From Salegentibacter sp. Hel_I_6 (GTDB taxonomy: Bacteria; Bacteroidota; Bacteroidia; Flavobacteriales; Flavobacteriaceae), in NCBI RefSeq assembly GCF_000745315.1, contig NZ_JQNQ01000001.1, positions 1,178,001 to 1,242,000 of the forward strand: a stretch of 64,000 nt of DNA. The letters are read 5' to 3'. Made by a program: the position numbers and the translations under genes. Shown one piece after another: positions 34,571 through 43,922 of this stretch. Under the pieces are notes generated by a model. That model was not told the DNA's origin. It made no database searches and saw only the letters and a list, made by a program, of their open reading frames with translations. How positions within the stretch are numbered: position 1 is the first letter of the stretch; each line of letters starts with the position of its first letter.

Positions 34571-35455
34571 TTAAACTGTATCAATAAAATTCTTCTCCGT
34601 CCGATTAAAAATAATTAAACCTATTAGAAATAGCACGATTGATACTCCTAAAGTATATAAAAAACCAGGCCAGGTGAAGGTCCCGGTATCTAATACCATA
34701 TACCTAAAGCCTTCAATGATTTGAGTAAGCGGATTATATTTCACCAGCCAGGCCCAGTCCGGCATTTTTTCGGAAACTTCGCTTAAAGGATAAGGTACTG
34801 CCGAGATGTACATTAACAAAGTAGTAGCAAAACCTACTAAAACGGTTAGATCACGATATTTTGTAGTTAATGCCGAGATCGTCATTCCCGCACCAAGCCC
34901 CAGTAAGGCCATCATTAACACATAAACCGGGAACAAGATTAGATTAGAATTAGGACTTAACTCAGCACCATTAAATAGAAAATAGAAATAGAAAATAATT
35001 AATATCAGTAATTGAATTCCGAATTTAAACAAGTTGGAGATCACAGTTTTTAATGGCATAATCAACCGTGGAAAATAAACCTTTCCAAAAATACCCGCGT
35101 TGGCGGTAAAGGTATTAGAAGTTCCACTAAGACATTGATTAAAATAATTCCAGGCTGTAATCCCTGTTAGGTTAAAAAGAAACGAAGGTACATTACCCGT
35201 GGGAATACTTGCAATATTATTAAAAACCAGGGTAAAGATTATCGAGGTAAAAAGCGGTTGGATAAAATACCACAAAGGACCCAAAATAGTTTGCTTATAA
35301 ACCGTGACTATATCCCTTTTCACAAAAAGGATCAACAAATCACGATACCGCCAAATCTCCTTAAAGTTAAGGTCTATCAGCTTTCGTTTCGGGGTGATTT
35401 CGTATAGCCAGTCGTCGTTTTCGGTCAAGGTGTTTTCGGGAAAAATTTTCTGCAA
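34571..35455 (-). CDS. wzm: O-antigen ABC transporter permease
   Basis: The 294-aa ABC-2 type permease has a cytoplasmic N-terminus ending FKEIWRYRDLLILFVKRDIV, the typical TVYKQTILGPLWYFIQPLF motif, and about six membrane helices with GLGAGMTISALTTKYRDLTVLV and PLTQIIEGFRYMVL. These are standard Wzm/TagG features. The start is a TTG (35453-35455); no suitable ATG is available upstream. It is separated from wzt by 185 bp of heptamer-bearing spacer, unlike the tight packing of the glycosyltransferase genes. Confidence 0.92.
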   Translation of the reverse strand: MQKIFPENTLTENDDWLYEITPKRKLIDLNFKEIWRYRDLLILFVKRDIVTVYKQTILGPLWYFIQPLFTSIIFTLVFNNIASIPTGNVPSFLFNLTGITAWNYFNQCLSGTSNTFTANAGIFGKVYFPRLIMPLKTVISNLFKFGIQLLILIIFYFYFLFNGAELSPNSNLILFPVYVLMMALLGLGAGMTISALTTKYRDLTVLVGFATTLLMYISAVPYPLSEVSEKMPDWAWLVKYNPLTQIIEGFRYMVLDTGTFTWPGFLYTLGVSIVLFLIGLIIFNRTEKNFIDTV

Positions 35456-35482
35456 CGAAATTAAGGATTTTTAATTAATAAA

Positions 35483-35516
35483 ATAGTCTTTAGTCGGTAG
35501 GCCTTAGTCTTTAGAA
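35483..35516. repeat. Short heptamer-like run (TAGNNNN units)
   Basis: Seven-base units TAGTCTT, TAGTCGG, TAGGCCT, TAGTCTT follow in phase just upstream of wzm. It is the complement type of the run at 34533-34568. Confidence 0.4.
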
Positions 35517-35575
35517 ATACGTCTTCTATAAATTTCTAACTCCCAATGACTACAAACTATTGACTATCTTCAAAA

Positions 35576-35612
35576 GATTAGCACGCTCCTGCGTCGCTCG
35601 TAAGGACCGGAG
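35576..35612. repeat. Family B single arm
   Basis: One arm (GCACGCTCCTGCGTCGCTCG) of the family B element lies about 100 bp from the complete copy at 35705-35799. Confidence 0.6.
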
Positions 35613-35704
35613 AAACAAAGGAAAAAACTGAACTTAGAGAATAGAAAAAAGAGACAAGAATAATTACAAAATATTCATGTATTCGTGGCGAAATTTTTAG
35701 AAAA

Positions 35705-35799
35705 GCGCCATTGCGATGGAGGCACGACTGAAGCAATCTCTTCAAGCTTAAAACTCCTATCTAAAGATTACCACGCTCCTGCGTCGTTCATAATGACGG
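35705..35799. repeat. MITE-like element, family B
   Basis: About 95 bp with imperfect terminal inverted repeats: left CATTGCGATGGAGGCACGAC, right GCGTCGTTCATAATGACGG. The same complete architecture is at 54299-54393, and single arms occur at 4242-4271, 4674-4703 and 35576-35612. It contains no coding frame. The gap between wzm and fcl (35456-35885) otherwise holds only heptamer-like runs and AT-rich sequence. Confidence 0.7.
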
Positions 35800-35885
35800 A
35801 GAGAAACAAAAATAAAGACAAAGGAAAATATTCGTGTATTTGTGACGAAAGTATATTTGTTAGATCTTAGTTTTCAGATGCTTAC

Positions 35886-36821
35886 TTAAAGCTTATCGTA
35901 CCTTTTCAAAAACCACTTATAAGTCATCTTAAGCCCCTCTTCTAATTGTGTTTGAGCGCTCCAACCCAGAGCATTTAATTTTTGAATATCCAGTATTTTT
36001 CTTGGGGTGCCATCGGGTTTGGAGACATCCCAAACAATTTCGCCTTTATGCCCCGTGACTTTTTGAATAAGTAGCGCAAGGTCTTTGATGCTTAAATCCT
36101 CACCTACTCCCACATTGTACACCGGCTCCTCCAAATTATTTTCAAGCGCAAAGCATACCGCCGAGGCCAGGTCTTTTACATACATAAATTCCCTCATTGG
36201 GGTACCGGTACCCCATAACGTTACGCTAGCCTGATCATTGAGTTTAGCTTCGTGGAACTTTTTAATCATTGCAGGAATTACGTGTGAGGAATTTAAATCG
36301 AAATTATCCCACTCTCCATAAAGATTGGTAGGCATAAGCGACACAAAATCTTTATCAAATTGGTTTCGAAGTGCTTCACAAGCTTTTAAGCCCGCAATTT
36401 TTGCTATGGCATAGGACTCATTTGTTGGTTCAAGAGTACCCGTAAGTAAATAGTCTTCTTTTATGGGTTGCGCACAGAACTTTGGGTAGATACAGGAACT
36501 TCCAAGAAATATTAATTTTTGCACCCCAAAGCGGTGTGCATTCTCAATAAGATTATTTTGTATCAGCAGGTTTTTCATCAAAAAATCATAAGGCTGCTCA
36601 ATATTGGCTAAAATCCCGCCCACCTTTGCCGCAGCAATTATTAATACTTCGGGCTTTTCAATATTGAAAAATTGCGCCACAGTTTTTTGATTTTCTAAAT
36701 CTAAGGCTGCTGATGTGCGCCCAATTAAATTAGTGTAGCCTGCTTTTTCCAAATGTCGCCAAATAGCAGATCCCGCCATACCTGTGTGTCCCGCAATATA
36801 TATCTTCTTACTCTTATTCAT
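35886..36821 (-). CDS. fcl: GDP-L-fucose synthase
   Basis: Fcl (WcaG) epimerises and reduces GDP-4-keto-6-deoxymannose to GDP-L-fucose. The 311-aa SDR protein has the NAD(P) loop YIAGHTGMAGSAIWRH, AAAKVGGILAN, FLGSSCIYP, and the catalytic YxxxK in ESYAIAKIAGL. LMPTNLYGEWDNF and HVIPAMIKKFHEAK are typical of GDP-fucose synthases. It lies 44 bp downstream of gmd, completing the pathway from GDP-mannose. Confidence 0.95.
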   Translation of the reverse strand: MNKSKKIYIAGHTGMAGSAIWRHLEKAGYTNLIGRTSAALDLENQKTVAQFFNIEKPEVLIIAAAKVGGILANIEQPYDFLMKNLLIQNNLIENAHRFGVQKLIFLGSSCIYPKFCAQPIKEDYLLTGTLEPTNESYAIAKIAGLKACEALRNQFDKDFVSLMPTNLYGEWDNFDLNSSHVIPAMIKKFHEAKLNDQASVTLWGTGTPMREFMYVKDLASAVCFALENNLEEPVYNVGVGEDLSIKDLALLIQKVTGHKGEIVWDVSKPDGTPRKILDIQKLNALGWSAQTQLEEGLKMTYKWFLKRYDKL

Positions 36822-36865
36822 TCAATCAGTGTAATCTGTTTTAAATCCGTTTAATTTCCTTACTA

Positions 36866-37987
36866 CTATTCGTAATAATTTAAAGTTTTATATCCTCCGT
36901 CGCGCAAATGCTGTTCTCTTTGCATGAGCAGTAAATCGCTTTTCACCATTTCTTTTACCAACTCCTGAAGTTCGTGTTGTGGCTTCCACCCAAGTTTTTG
37001 GTGAGCCTTGGTGGCATCGCCAATGAGTAAATCAACTTCTGTAGGCCTGAAATACTTAGAATCTATATTCAGAATTTCTTTTCCTTTTTCCAATTGAAAT
37101 TGAGGATTAGCGCAAGCTTTTACAAAAGCTTTTTCATTTATTCCCTCTCCTTTAAATTCAAGTTCAATTCCCAGCTCCTCAAAAGCCATTTTAACCAAAT
37201 CTCTAACACTTGTAGTGTTTCCCGTAGCAATAATCCAATCTTCAGCTTCTTCGGCCTGAAGAATCATCCACATCATTTTCACATAATCTTTGGCATGACC
37301 CCAATCCCTTTTCGCATCAAGGTTTCCGAGGTGAAATTTATCCTGCAACCCCAAAGCGATCCTGGCGGCTGCCCTGGTGATCTTCCGACTCACAAAAGTC
37401 TCTCCTCGCAAAGGAGATTCATGGTTAAAAAGAATTCCATTACAGGCAAAAATGCCGTATGCCTCCCGGTAATTGACGGTGATCCAGTATGCGTAAAGCT
37501 TTGCAACCCCGTAAGGACTGCGAGGATAAAATGGAGTCTTTTCGGTTTGCGGACTCTCCTGTGCCTTTCCAAATAATTCAGATGTGGATGCCTGATAAAT
37601 CTTGGTTTTCTTTTCAAGACCAAGTAATCTTACAGCATCTAGAATTCTAAGAGCGCCGAGCCCATCGGTATTTCCCGTGTATTCAGGAATTTCAAATGAA
37701 ACCTGCACATGGCTCATTGCAGCAAGGTTATAGATCTCATCGGGTTGAATTTCCTGAATTAACCGAATAAGATTAGAGCTATCGGTCATCTCGCCATAAT
37801 GCAGAATAAAATTCCTATTTTTCTCGTGCGGGTCCTGGTAGAGGTGGTCTATCCTGGAAGTATTAAACTGTGAAGATCTGCGTTTAATACCATGCACCTC
37901 ATAGCCCTTTTTAAGAAGAAATTCACTCAAATAAGCTCCATCCTGACCGGTGACGCCGGTTATCAATGCTTTTTTCATCCTTTTCAT
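36866..37987 (-). CDS. gmd: GDP-mannose 4,6-dehydratase
   Basis: Gmd converts GDP-mannose to GDP-4-keto-6-deoxymannose, the first step to GDP-fucose. The 373-aa protein has KALITGVTGQDGAYLSEFLL, RRSSQFNTSRIDHLY, YGEMTDSSNLIRLI, NLAAMSHVQVSFE, STSELFGKAQE, and SPYGVAKLYAYW with catalytic Tyr and Lys, then LFNHESPLRGETFVSRKIT. Length and motifs are standard. M1 and M4 are both possible starts. It appears to be the first gene of the leftward unit, with pseudogene remnants upstream. Confidence 0.96.
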   Translation of the reverse strand: MKRMKKALITGVTGQDGAYLSEFLLKKGYEVHGIKRRSSQFNTSRIDHLYQDPHEKNRNFILHYGEMTDSSNLIRLIQEIQPDEIYNLAAMSHVQVSFEIPEYTGNTDGLGALRILDAVRLLGLEKKTKIYQASTSELFGKAQESPQTEKTPFYPRSPYGVAKLYAYWITVNYREAYGIFACNGILFNHESPLRGETFVSRKITRAAARIALGLQDKFHLGNLDAKRDWGHAKDYVKMMWMILQAEEAEDWIIATGNTTSVRDLVKMAFEELGIELEFKGEGINEKAFVKACANPQFQLEKGKEILNIDSKYFRPTEVDLLIGDATKAHQKLGWKPQHELQELVKEMVKSDLLLMQREQHLRDGGYKTLNYYE

Positions 37988-38159
37988 TTAGTCTCTCGAA
38001 GTTAACCGGGAAATTACCGGACGAAGTTAAAAGAATTTTTCTTTTTCTGAGTTTCGACTTCCAGTCAAATTATTTGAATGGATCTTTATAAATAATCAAC
38101 TAACTTCGAGTTAGGAGTTTGTTTATGATTTTAGGGAGTTTTGTTTCGGTTTTTAATAC

Positions 38160-38605
38160 CTATTTTATAAAGTCATTTTTTTGTTGGTCCCATTTAAAAA
38201 ACCTACTGAAACGTTCCAGGGTTTCTACCGGGATTATTTTAACTTCCGTAAAAAACTTCTTTCCGACCTTTTCAAAATGAGAAGAACTAAAGCTTCTATC
38301 GGGATGAGGAGGATAGTTCTTTTTCCATTCTTTAAAAGCTTCTTTCTGAAATATAGAAGGGCGCTTACCTACAGGAATTTACCAACGAATATTATCCAAT
38401 AACTTTTAACTTACAGTGGGCTCAAAAAAAAGGGCTTCCCAATCTTCTTTTAATAGTCAGGCGGTTTCTTTTAAAAACTTTTCTCCCACCGGTAATTCTA
38501 ATGGTGCAAAAAAAGCTTTTCCTACCACAAAATCAAAACTATTTGACGGCAATTCGTTCTCCAGAAAATCACCACTCAAAAAGCGAATAGGATGTTCAAA
38601 CTATA
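38160..38605 (-). pseudogene. Decayed class I SAM methyltransferase
   Basis: Read on the minus strand, fragments of one methyltransferase appear in shifting frames: FEHPIRFLSGDFLENELPSN and SFDFVVGKAFF, then LELPVGEKFLKETA, a TGA, LLKEDWEALFF, LDNIRW, a TAA, and IPVGKRPSIFQKEAFKEWKK with a final stretch PVETLERFSRFFKWDQQ before TAG at 38160-38162. Frame changes fall near A/T homopolymers at about 38509-38515 and 38424-38431. At least two nonsense codons and two frameshifts make it non-functional. Plus-strand open frames in this stretch are shadows. Confidence 0.75.
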
Positions 38606-38610
38606 GGCTT

Positions 38611-39014
38611 CATTTAAGATTCAACGACCGAATTTCTATTGCGTATAGCACCGAATTAAGAGAACCATGCTAGATTATAGATTGGTTGAATTTGCTTTTT
38701 CACAACCAGAAGCATATAAGATATCAAATAGAGTGCAGAAATATTTAATTCGGGAAATTCTTAAAGAAATAGCTCTGAAAGATTTGAGTTATGCACCAAA
38801 ACGCCCACTACAAACTCCACAAAGGGAATGGCTGGGTGAAGAATTAAAATATTTTACTAGTGAGAATTTAGAAAAGCTAAAATATTCCGAAATTTCACAT
38901 TGGTTTGATTTTGATGAGATGAAAAAGGAATGGAAAAATTACAAAGCGGGAGATAACCAAAGTAGTTTTCATATATGGCAATGGATTAATGCCGGTTTGT
39001 TGCTGGGGGTTTAA
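38611..39014 (+). pseudogene. C-terminal remnant of asparagine synthase (glutamine-hydrolysing)
   Basis: The plus strand encodes LRFNDRISIAYSTELREP, then a one-base deletion near 38667, then LDYRLVEFAFSQPEAYKISN and a normal C-terminus with APKRPLQTPQREWLGEEL and FHIWQWINAGLL. This matches the last ~135 residues of AsnB-type enzymes often found in polysaccharide loci (intact proteins are about 600 aa). The 5' end is cut where the methyltransferase pseudogene begins, at 38605-38611, and the gene runs opposite to its neighbours. It marks a rearrangement breakpoint. Confidence 0.8.
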
Positions 39015-39293
39015 GTAAAACAGAAATAAACAAGTTATTTAAAAATCTGTATTGATAAACTTTTGATTACATTAAGTTCGATTCCATATTGAAAGTTTAT
39101 TTCAAACTATAAACTATAAGGAATTGACCATTGTTCAAAACACTCTAATTTGAGCTCTCTCGAAAGTTAAATTGTAGTGAGATCGATTTTATTTTCCAAA
39201 AATCAAAAGTTATAGTTCTATAAGGCTAAATAATAGATTAATAACGGTTAAGAACATTAATAATTCTATTTTAACACTATCCCATAAATTTCA

Positions 39294-40442
39294 TCAAAGT
39301 TTATTTATAACCTTTAAAAATTTTCGACTAAAAACTTCATTAGTGAAATTAGTTTCTAAAAATTTTCTTCCCAGCTCACCCATAGCTATCCTTTTATCTT
39401 CATTTTTGTAGAGATATACCATTTTTTCAAATAGCTCCTCGTGTCCTCCTGAATACAATAAACCATTTTCCCCATGGTTAATCAATTCAGAAGTTGCTCC
39501 ATCATCCCTACCAATCACTGGTATTCTCAAGGCCATAGACTCAAGTGCAACTCTTCCTAAACCTTCATTCGTAGAACAAACTAGAGATACATCTAATCGT
39601 AAAAATCCTTCAAAAGGATCGTTTAGGTGTCCTGTGAAAACAACATTATTTAATAAATTTAATTCTCGAATTATTTTTTTTAAACCACTTTGTTTTCCGG
39701 CTCCTATAATTAGGAGTTTACTTTTAGGGTATAATTTGTGAAAATTAGCAAAAGCTCTAACAGCAATTTCCTGTCCTTTTTCTGGATGGATTAAGCCTAC
39801 TATCCCAAAAGTAAAAACTTTTTCATCTAACAAAGAGTGATTTCGTTTTCTTTTATCAAGATTTTCTAATTCCCTTTCACTTAATATTGCATTATAAAGT
39901 TGCTTTACATTCCATAAAGAGAATTCCTTAACTAAAAATTCTTTCAGAAAATGAGAAATAGCTATTACTACCTCCGATTCCTTTAGACTATTTTGAGTAT
40001 ATTCCTTCTGAAACCATTTAAAACTATAATGATCAGGGTGGGACCTTACAAACCATATATGTGGCTTATTATATTTTTGAGCATATAAAAAACCTATATT
40101 AAATATAGAAGTATTCGAACAAACTAAATCTGGTTGAAAATCACCAAGCTTTCTTTTAATTTTTGGAATCTGTTTTAAATTAAAATTTGTATTGCGATTT
40201 CCTCTAAAATTATCAATGCAGGAAAAAGATATCTTTGATTCCTTTCCTATCCACCCTTTAAATTTATGAATTTCCCAGGTTACCCCCATTTTTTGAAGCT
40301 CTCTTGAAAGCCCCCCTGGTTTGGGCATAATCACAAACAATTCTTTATCTTCTTTTAAACAAATTTCAAGAATTTTAATTAAAGAGCGGTTTGCTCCATA
40401 TAATGCTGAATAGTGAGTAAAAAATAAAATACTTTTTATCAT
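39294..40442 (-). CDS. GT4 family glycosyltransferase
   Basis: The 382-aa GT-B enzyme begins SILFFTHYSALYGANRSLIK, has VVIAISHFLKEFLVKEFSLW, FTFGIVGLIHPEKGQEIAVR, KLLIIGAGKQSGLKK, VFTGHLND and CSTNEGLGRVALESMALRIP (EX7E) with NGLLYSGG. It stands alone between the pseudogene region (279 bp of AT-rich DNA without genes downstream) and wzc. It may be a survivor of a larger, now eroded, cassette. Its specificity is unknown. Confidence 0.88.
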   Translation of the reverse strand: MIKSILFFTHYSALYGANRSLIKILEICLKEDKELFVIMPKPGGLSRELQKMGVTWEIHKFKGWIGKESKISFSCIDNFRGNRNTNFNLKQIPKIKRKLGDFQPDLVCSNTSIFNIGFLYAQKYNKPHIWFVRSHPDHYSFKWFQKEYTQNSLKESEVVIAISHFLKEFLVKEFSLWNVKQLYNAILSERELENLDKRKRNHSLLDEKVFTFGIVGLIHPEKGQEIAVRAFANFHKLYPKSKLLIIGAGKQSGLKKIIRELNLLNNVVFTGHLNDPFEGFLRLDVSLVCSTNEGLGRVALESMALRIPVIGRDDGATSELINHGENGLLYSGGHEELFEKMVYLYKNEDKRIAMGELGRKFLETNFTNEVFSRKFLKVINKL

Positions 40443-40561
40443 ATAAGACTCTTAGAGTTACTTAATTAACTGCTCATCAAAAAATGAAATAATTTAAAAG
40501 CTTCTAAAATTTTATAGCTTCTTTAAAATTAATATGATTTTTTATCTATTAAAATATGGAA

Positions 40562-43033
40562 TTACTCAAAATTCCGCATCGCCTTCTTCCACCAACGTTT
40601 AAATTTTCGGGTGGGATCAGATTTTTCTACGTAACCTTTGGAGTAGCGGTTATACCCGTAGCCATAACCATAGCCGTATCCGTAGCCATAGCCGTATCCA
40701 TAACCATATTTTGCTCTATGTACAAAGTGGTTTAATACAAAACTGATGTTCTTTATTTCCCCTTTAGCGTATTTCTCGTTAATAGACTCCAGCATTCCGC
40801 GCTTTGTATAATCCTGACGCACCAGGTAAATGGTGGCATCGGCGTGTTTAACCAGGTTTAAAGCATCGGCAACCATCCCTATTGGTGGAGTATCGAGGAT
40901 AATATAATCGTATTTCTGTTTTAATTCCTCCATCAGCTTATCCATTTGCTCGTTGATAAGCAACTCTGATGGATTTGGAGGCACCGGCCCGGCGGTGATT
41001 ACATCTAGATATGGAATCTTACTTTTTTGAATAATCTCATCACTACTTGCCTGGTCTATTAAATAATTTACAACTCCCAGATCATTATTCAACTGGAAGT
41101 CATCGAAAATCTTCGGTTTTCTTAAATCGACCCCAACCAGCACCGTTTTCCGTTCACTTAAAGCGAAAACCGTTGCGAGGTTCATCGCACAAAAAGTTTT
41201 ACCTTCTCCAGAAACAGAGGAGGTTACCAAAAGAGTTTTTGAACCGCTTACTCCCTGTTTTTTATACATGAACTGAAGACTGGAACGCAATCCCCTAAAA
41301 CCTTCGGCAATAGATGATTTAGGATTATTAAAAACCACCAGGTTCGAGTCACTTTTACTTTTCCCAATCATCCCCAAAATAGGAATTGGCGATAAACGTG
41401 TCACTTCCTGGGCATTATGAATATTGGTATTCATAAAAACTAATAAGAATACAAAAGTTAAGGGAATTACGCCCCCAACCAGGACGGCCATTACATAATT
41501 TAATTGGGTATTCGGACCAATTTGTCCCCCGCCGGTATCTTTTGCCGAATCTATCACCATCACATCACTTACATTCGCCGCTTTTATTAAACCGGCCTCG
41601 CTCCTTTTCTCCAGAAACATATTGTAAGATTTTTCGTTTAAGCTATAACGCCGCTGAATTTTAAGTAAATCCTGTTCTTCCTGCGGCAGGGTGCTTATAT
41701 CAGCTTCCAATCGCGAAATTTGGCTGTTAATATCCCTTTGCTCCTCCTGTAATAAGCCTTTGGAGGAACTTATATTCTCCAGCAAAATTGATTTCACCGA
41801 ATTGATTTGCCGGTCTATATCGTCAAAAACCGGGGAGTTTTCTTTTAGCGAATACTGGTAGTTACTCCGTTCTTCTGCCAGGGTGATAATCCGGGAGACG
41901 CCGCTGGCGATACTCCCTTCTGAAATTCCCGCTACAGAAGGTGCGGGAACATTGGAGTAATCATTTCTGGTTTCCAGGTAATTTCTTAAGGTTTCATAAT
42001 AAGAAAGTTGCCGCCTGATGTCTTCTTTTCTAAGATCTAAAGTTGAAAGCCGATTAGAGAGTTGGGAACTTTCCGCAGAAATATCCATAATTGCATTTTC
42101 ATTCCTAAACTGGTTCAGCTCTGCTTCTACCATTTTTAAAGCTTCCGACTGTACCGCGAGACTGGAATCTATAAACCGAATGGTCTTGGTAGCAAAAAGG
42201 TTTTTCCGTGCCAGCATATTATCACTTAGCACTCTTACGGTTCCGTTCAGATAATCTACAATTCGGGCTTTATTCCCTCCCGTTTGACTCATCTTTAAAA
42301 CCGAAGACCCCTGGGATTCGGGACTCACATTAACGTTTCTATATCTCCCTACCGCCGAGTCAAAATTCATAAAACTCACATAAAAAGGGGTGCCGGCTTG
42401 TAAGGGCTGATCTACTCTAAGTATAGTTCCATTGAAAAAAGGAAGTCGCACCTGTTCGCCTGATTTGTAATTTCTACTGAATTCTTTAGCTTCTACCTCA
42501 CGATACGTTTTTTCTTTGGTTTTATAATTCTGAAGGTTTAAACTCGCCGGCACATTGGCTTTTAAATTGTAGGTTACCGAATCAAGAAATGTGATTGTGA
42601 GTGTTACATTATGTGCCTGAGCCATAGTGGTATCGGCAACTACTTTAAAAGGCGTACTTCCATAAGCATCTATGCGTTGATACTCCCCGTCTCTTAAATA
42701 CTGTGTATAAAACTGAAGTTTTTCTACCACTTCCTCATTATGAGAACGAGATCTTAAGATCGTCATTGCGGTATTCACCTTATCTGAAGTCCCTCCCCAA
42801 TTAAACGTTAAACTGGTATTACTGGTAAAAAACGGATTTTGATCGTCTTTTATAGAAATGGAATTTCCAAGATTGTAAACAGGCAATTTTCTTACGTTAT
42901 TATAGTAAGCCACTGCCAAACTAATCCCCACCGAAAGCAATATTAACTTCCAGTAACTTATCACTTTTAGTACAAAACCTTTAAAATCAAAAGTTGAGCC
43001 TACATCTGATATGTGATCATCATCGTGCGCCAT
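40562..43033 (-). CDS. wzc: Wzc-type polysaccharide co-polymerase / BY-kinase
   Basis: This inner-membrane tyrosine autokinase controls chain length and export. The 823-aa protein has a Wzz N-terminal domain with membrane helix near residues 25-45, a long periplasmic coiled-coil section (about 280-470), a second helix near 512-532, and a cytoplasmic kinase domain: Walker A VTSSVSGEGKTFCAMN near 610, Walker A' VLVGVDLRKPK near 630, Walker B YIILDTPPIGMVADAL near 711. The C-terminal tyrosine cluster is a (Tyr-Gly)9-Tyr run followed by NRYSKGY. It directly follows wza (adjacent bases). Confidence 0.93.
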   Translation of the reverse strand: MAHDDDHISDVGSTFDFKGFVLKVISYWKLILLSVGISLAVAYYNNVRKLPVYNLGNSISIKDDQNPFFTSNTSLTFNWGGTSDKVNTAMTILRSRSHNEEVVEKLQFYTQYLRDGEYQRIDAYGSTPFKVVADTTMAQAHNVTLTITFLDSVTYNLKANVPASLNLQNYKTKEKTYREVEAKEFSRNYKSGEQVRLPFFNGTILRVDQPLQAGTPFYVSFMNFDSAVGRYRNVNVSPESQGSSVLKMSQTGGNKARIVDYLNGTVRVLSDNMLARKNLFATKTIRFIDSSLAVQSEALKMVEAELNQFRNENAIMDISAESSQLSNRLSTLDLRKEDIRRQLSYYETLRNYLETRNDYSNVPAPSVAGISEGSIASGVSRIITLAEERSNYQYSLKENSPVFDDIDRQINSVKSILLENISSSKGLLQEEQRDINSQISRLEADISTLPQEEQDLLKIQRRYSLNEKSYNMFLEKRSEAGLIKAANVSDVMVIDSAKDTGGGQIGPNTQLNYVMAVLVGGVIPLTFVFLLVFMNTNIHNAQEVTRLSPIPILGMIGKSKSDSNLVVFNNPKSSIAEGFRGLRSSLQFMYKKQGVSGSKTLLVTSSVSGEGKTFCAMNLATVFALSERKTVLVGVDLRKPKIFDDFQLNNDLGVVNYLIDQASSDEIIQKSKIPYLDVITAGPVPPNPSELLINEQMDKLMEELKQKYDYIILDTPPIGMVADALNLVKHADATIYLVRQDYTKRGMLESINEKYAKGEIKNISFVLNHFVHRAKYGYGYGYGYGYGYGYGYGYNRYSKGYVEKSDPTRKFKRWWKKAMRNFE
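40652..40708. repeat. Hexanucleotide repeat encoding (Tyr-Gly)9-Tyr in the Wzc tail
   Basis: Ten TAY codons alternate with nine GGN codons on the minus strand, a 6-bp period (TAYGGN). Changes in copy number keep frame and alter only the number of tyrosines available for autophosphorylation. In characterised BY-kinases, the tyrosine count of this tail governs oligomerisation and export. Confidence 0.85.
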
Positions 43034-43831
43034 TTAAATCCTGCTAAATAATAAGATTGTTGTAGTAACGAAAGATAAAATTGTTACTCCCGTTCTAAAT
43101 ATTTCCAGTCCCGTTGAGCCCAATCCTAAAGACTTTTGAGGTAAGGCATTCACCAAAATAAGATCATTGGGTTGAATATAATAAAATTCACTTTTAGTCG
43201 CGTTGATATCGGTTAGGTCTATGTGATGTACCCTTTCACCTTCAGGATATTGCCGAATAATCTTTACTTCTTCCATATTACCATATTCGGAAATTCCCCC
43301 GGCATTGGCAACGGCTTCCATTATGGTAACTTTATCTTTGTAGATCACCTGGCTGCCGGTTCCTATCTCACCCAATGTAGTATAACGTATTCCAGCCAGT
43401 TTTACAGTCACAAAAATATTAGCTTCCTGCCTAAAATAATTTTCTAATAAAAGCTCCTCTATTTTCTCCCGCGCCTCTCTTTCGGTATAACCCAAAACAT
43501 TTACTACTCCTAAAGTAGGCACGCGAATATTCCCGTGATCATCCACCGTAAACCCATCAAAAAACACGGCCTCTTCTGTAGTTGCATTTGGGTTTGCCTC
43601 TCCAACCGGATTAAACATCCCTACCAGTTCCTGATCCAGGGCTTTTACACGAATGCTTAATAAATCGCCGGTTTGAATACGATAAGGTTTTTTGAGTTGT
43701 TGAATTTGAATAATACTATCCAGTTCTGCATCATTTTCCTGTAGATAAGTGGTCTTTTTGGCAGAAATACAGGACGAGAAGCTCAAAACTCCCGCCAATA
43801 AGATTAGAATTAAATAGTATCTCTTCAGCAT
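43034..43831 (-). CDS. wza: Polysaccharide export lipoprotein (Wza family)
   Basis: The 265-aa outer-membrane export protein has a lipoprotein signal peptide with lipobox LSFSSC (Cys near residue 21). The poly-export domain follows (YRIQTGDLLSIRVKALDQEL near residue 55), then SLBB-type modules (VDDHGNIRVPTLGVVNVLGY, KLAGIRYTTLGEIGTG, and IMEAVANAGGISEYGNMEEV). A C-terminal membrane helix (LEIFRTGVTILSFVTTTILL) is usual in Bacteroidota members. It forms a two-gene unit with wzc. Confidence 0.93.
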   Translation of the reverse strand: MLKRYYLILILLAGVLSFSSCISAKKTTYLQENDAELDSIIQIQQLKKPYRIQTGDLLSIRVKALDQELVGMFNPVGEANPNATTEEAVFFDGFTVDDHGNIRVPTLGVVNVLGYTEREAREKIEELLLENYFRQEANIFVTVKLAGIRYTTLGEIGTGSQVIYKDKVTIMEAVANAGGISEYGNMEEVKIIRQYPEGERVHHIDLTDINATKSEFYYIQPNDLILVNALPQKSLGLGSTGLEIFRTGVTILSFVTTTILLFSRI

Positions 43832-43922
43832 ATTTTACTATTGATTCGGGACATCAGGATGAATAAGGTCGACAAATGCACTTTTGGGCATCCCATCGGC
43901 ATCCTAATTTAGATAGTTTTAA

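Noticed and set aside
37094..37576. Plus-strand 160-codon open frame inside gmd
   Set aside because: It lies antisense to a complete gmd with all catalytic motifs.
38181..38673. Plus-strand open frames of 73 and 85 codons
   Set aside because: Most of the stretch is the antisense of the methyltransferase pseudogene; only the last ~20 codons of the second frame are real, being part of the asparagine synthase remnant.
40498..40520. Possible terminator after the wzc gene
   Set aside because: The dyad (AGCTTCTAAAA / TTTTATAGCT) is imperfect and AT-only in its centre, with no clear T-run.
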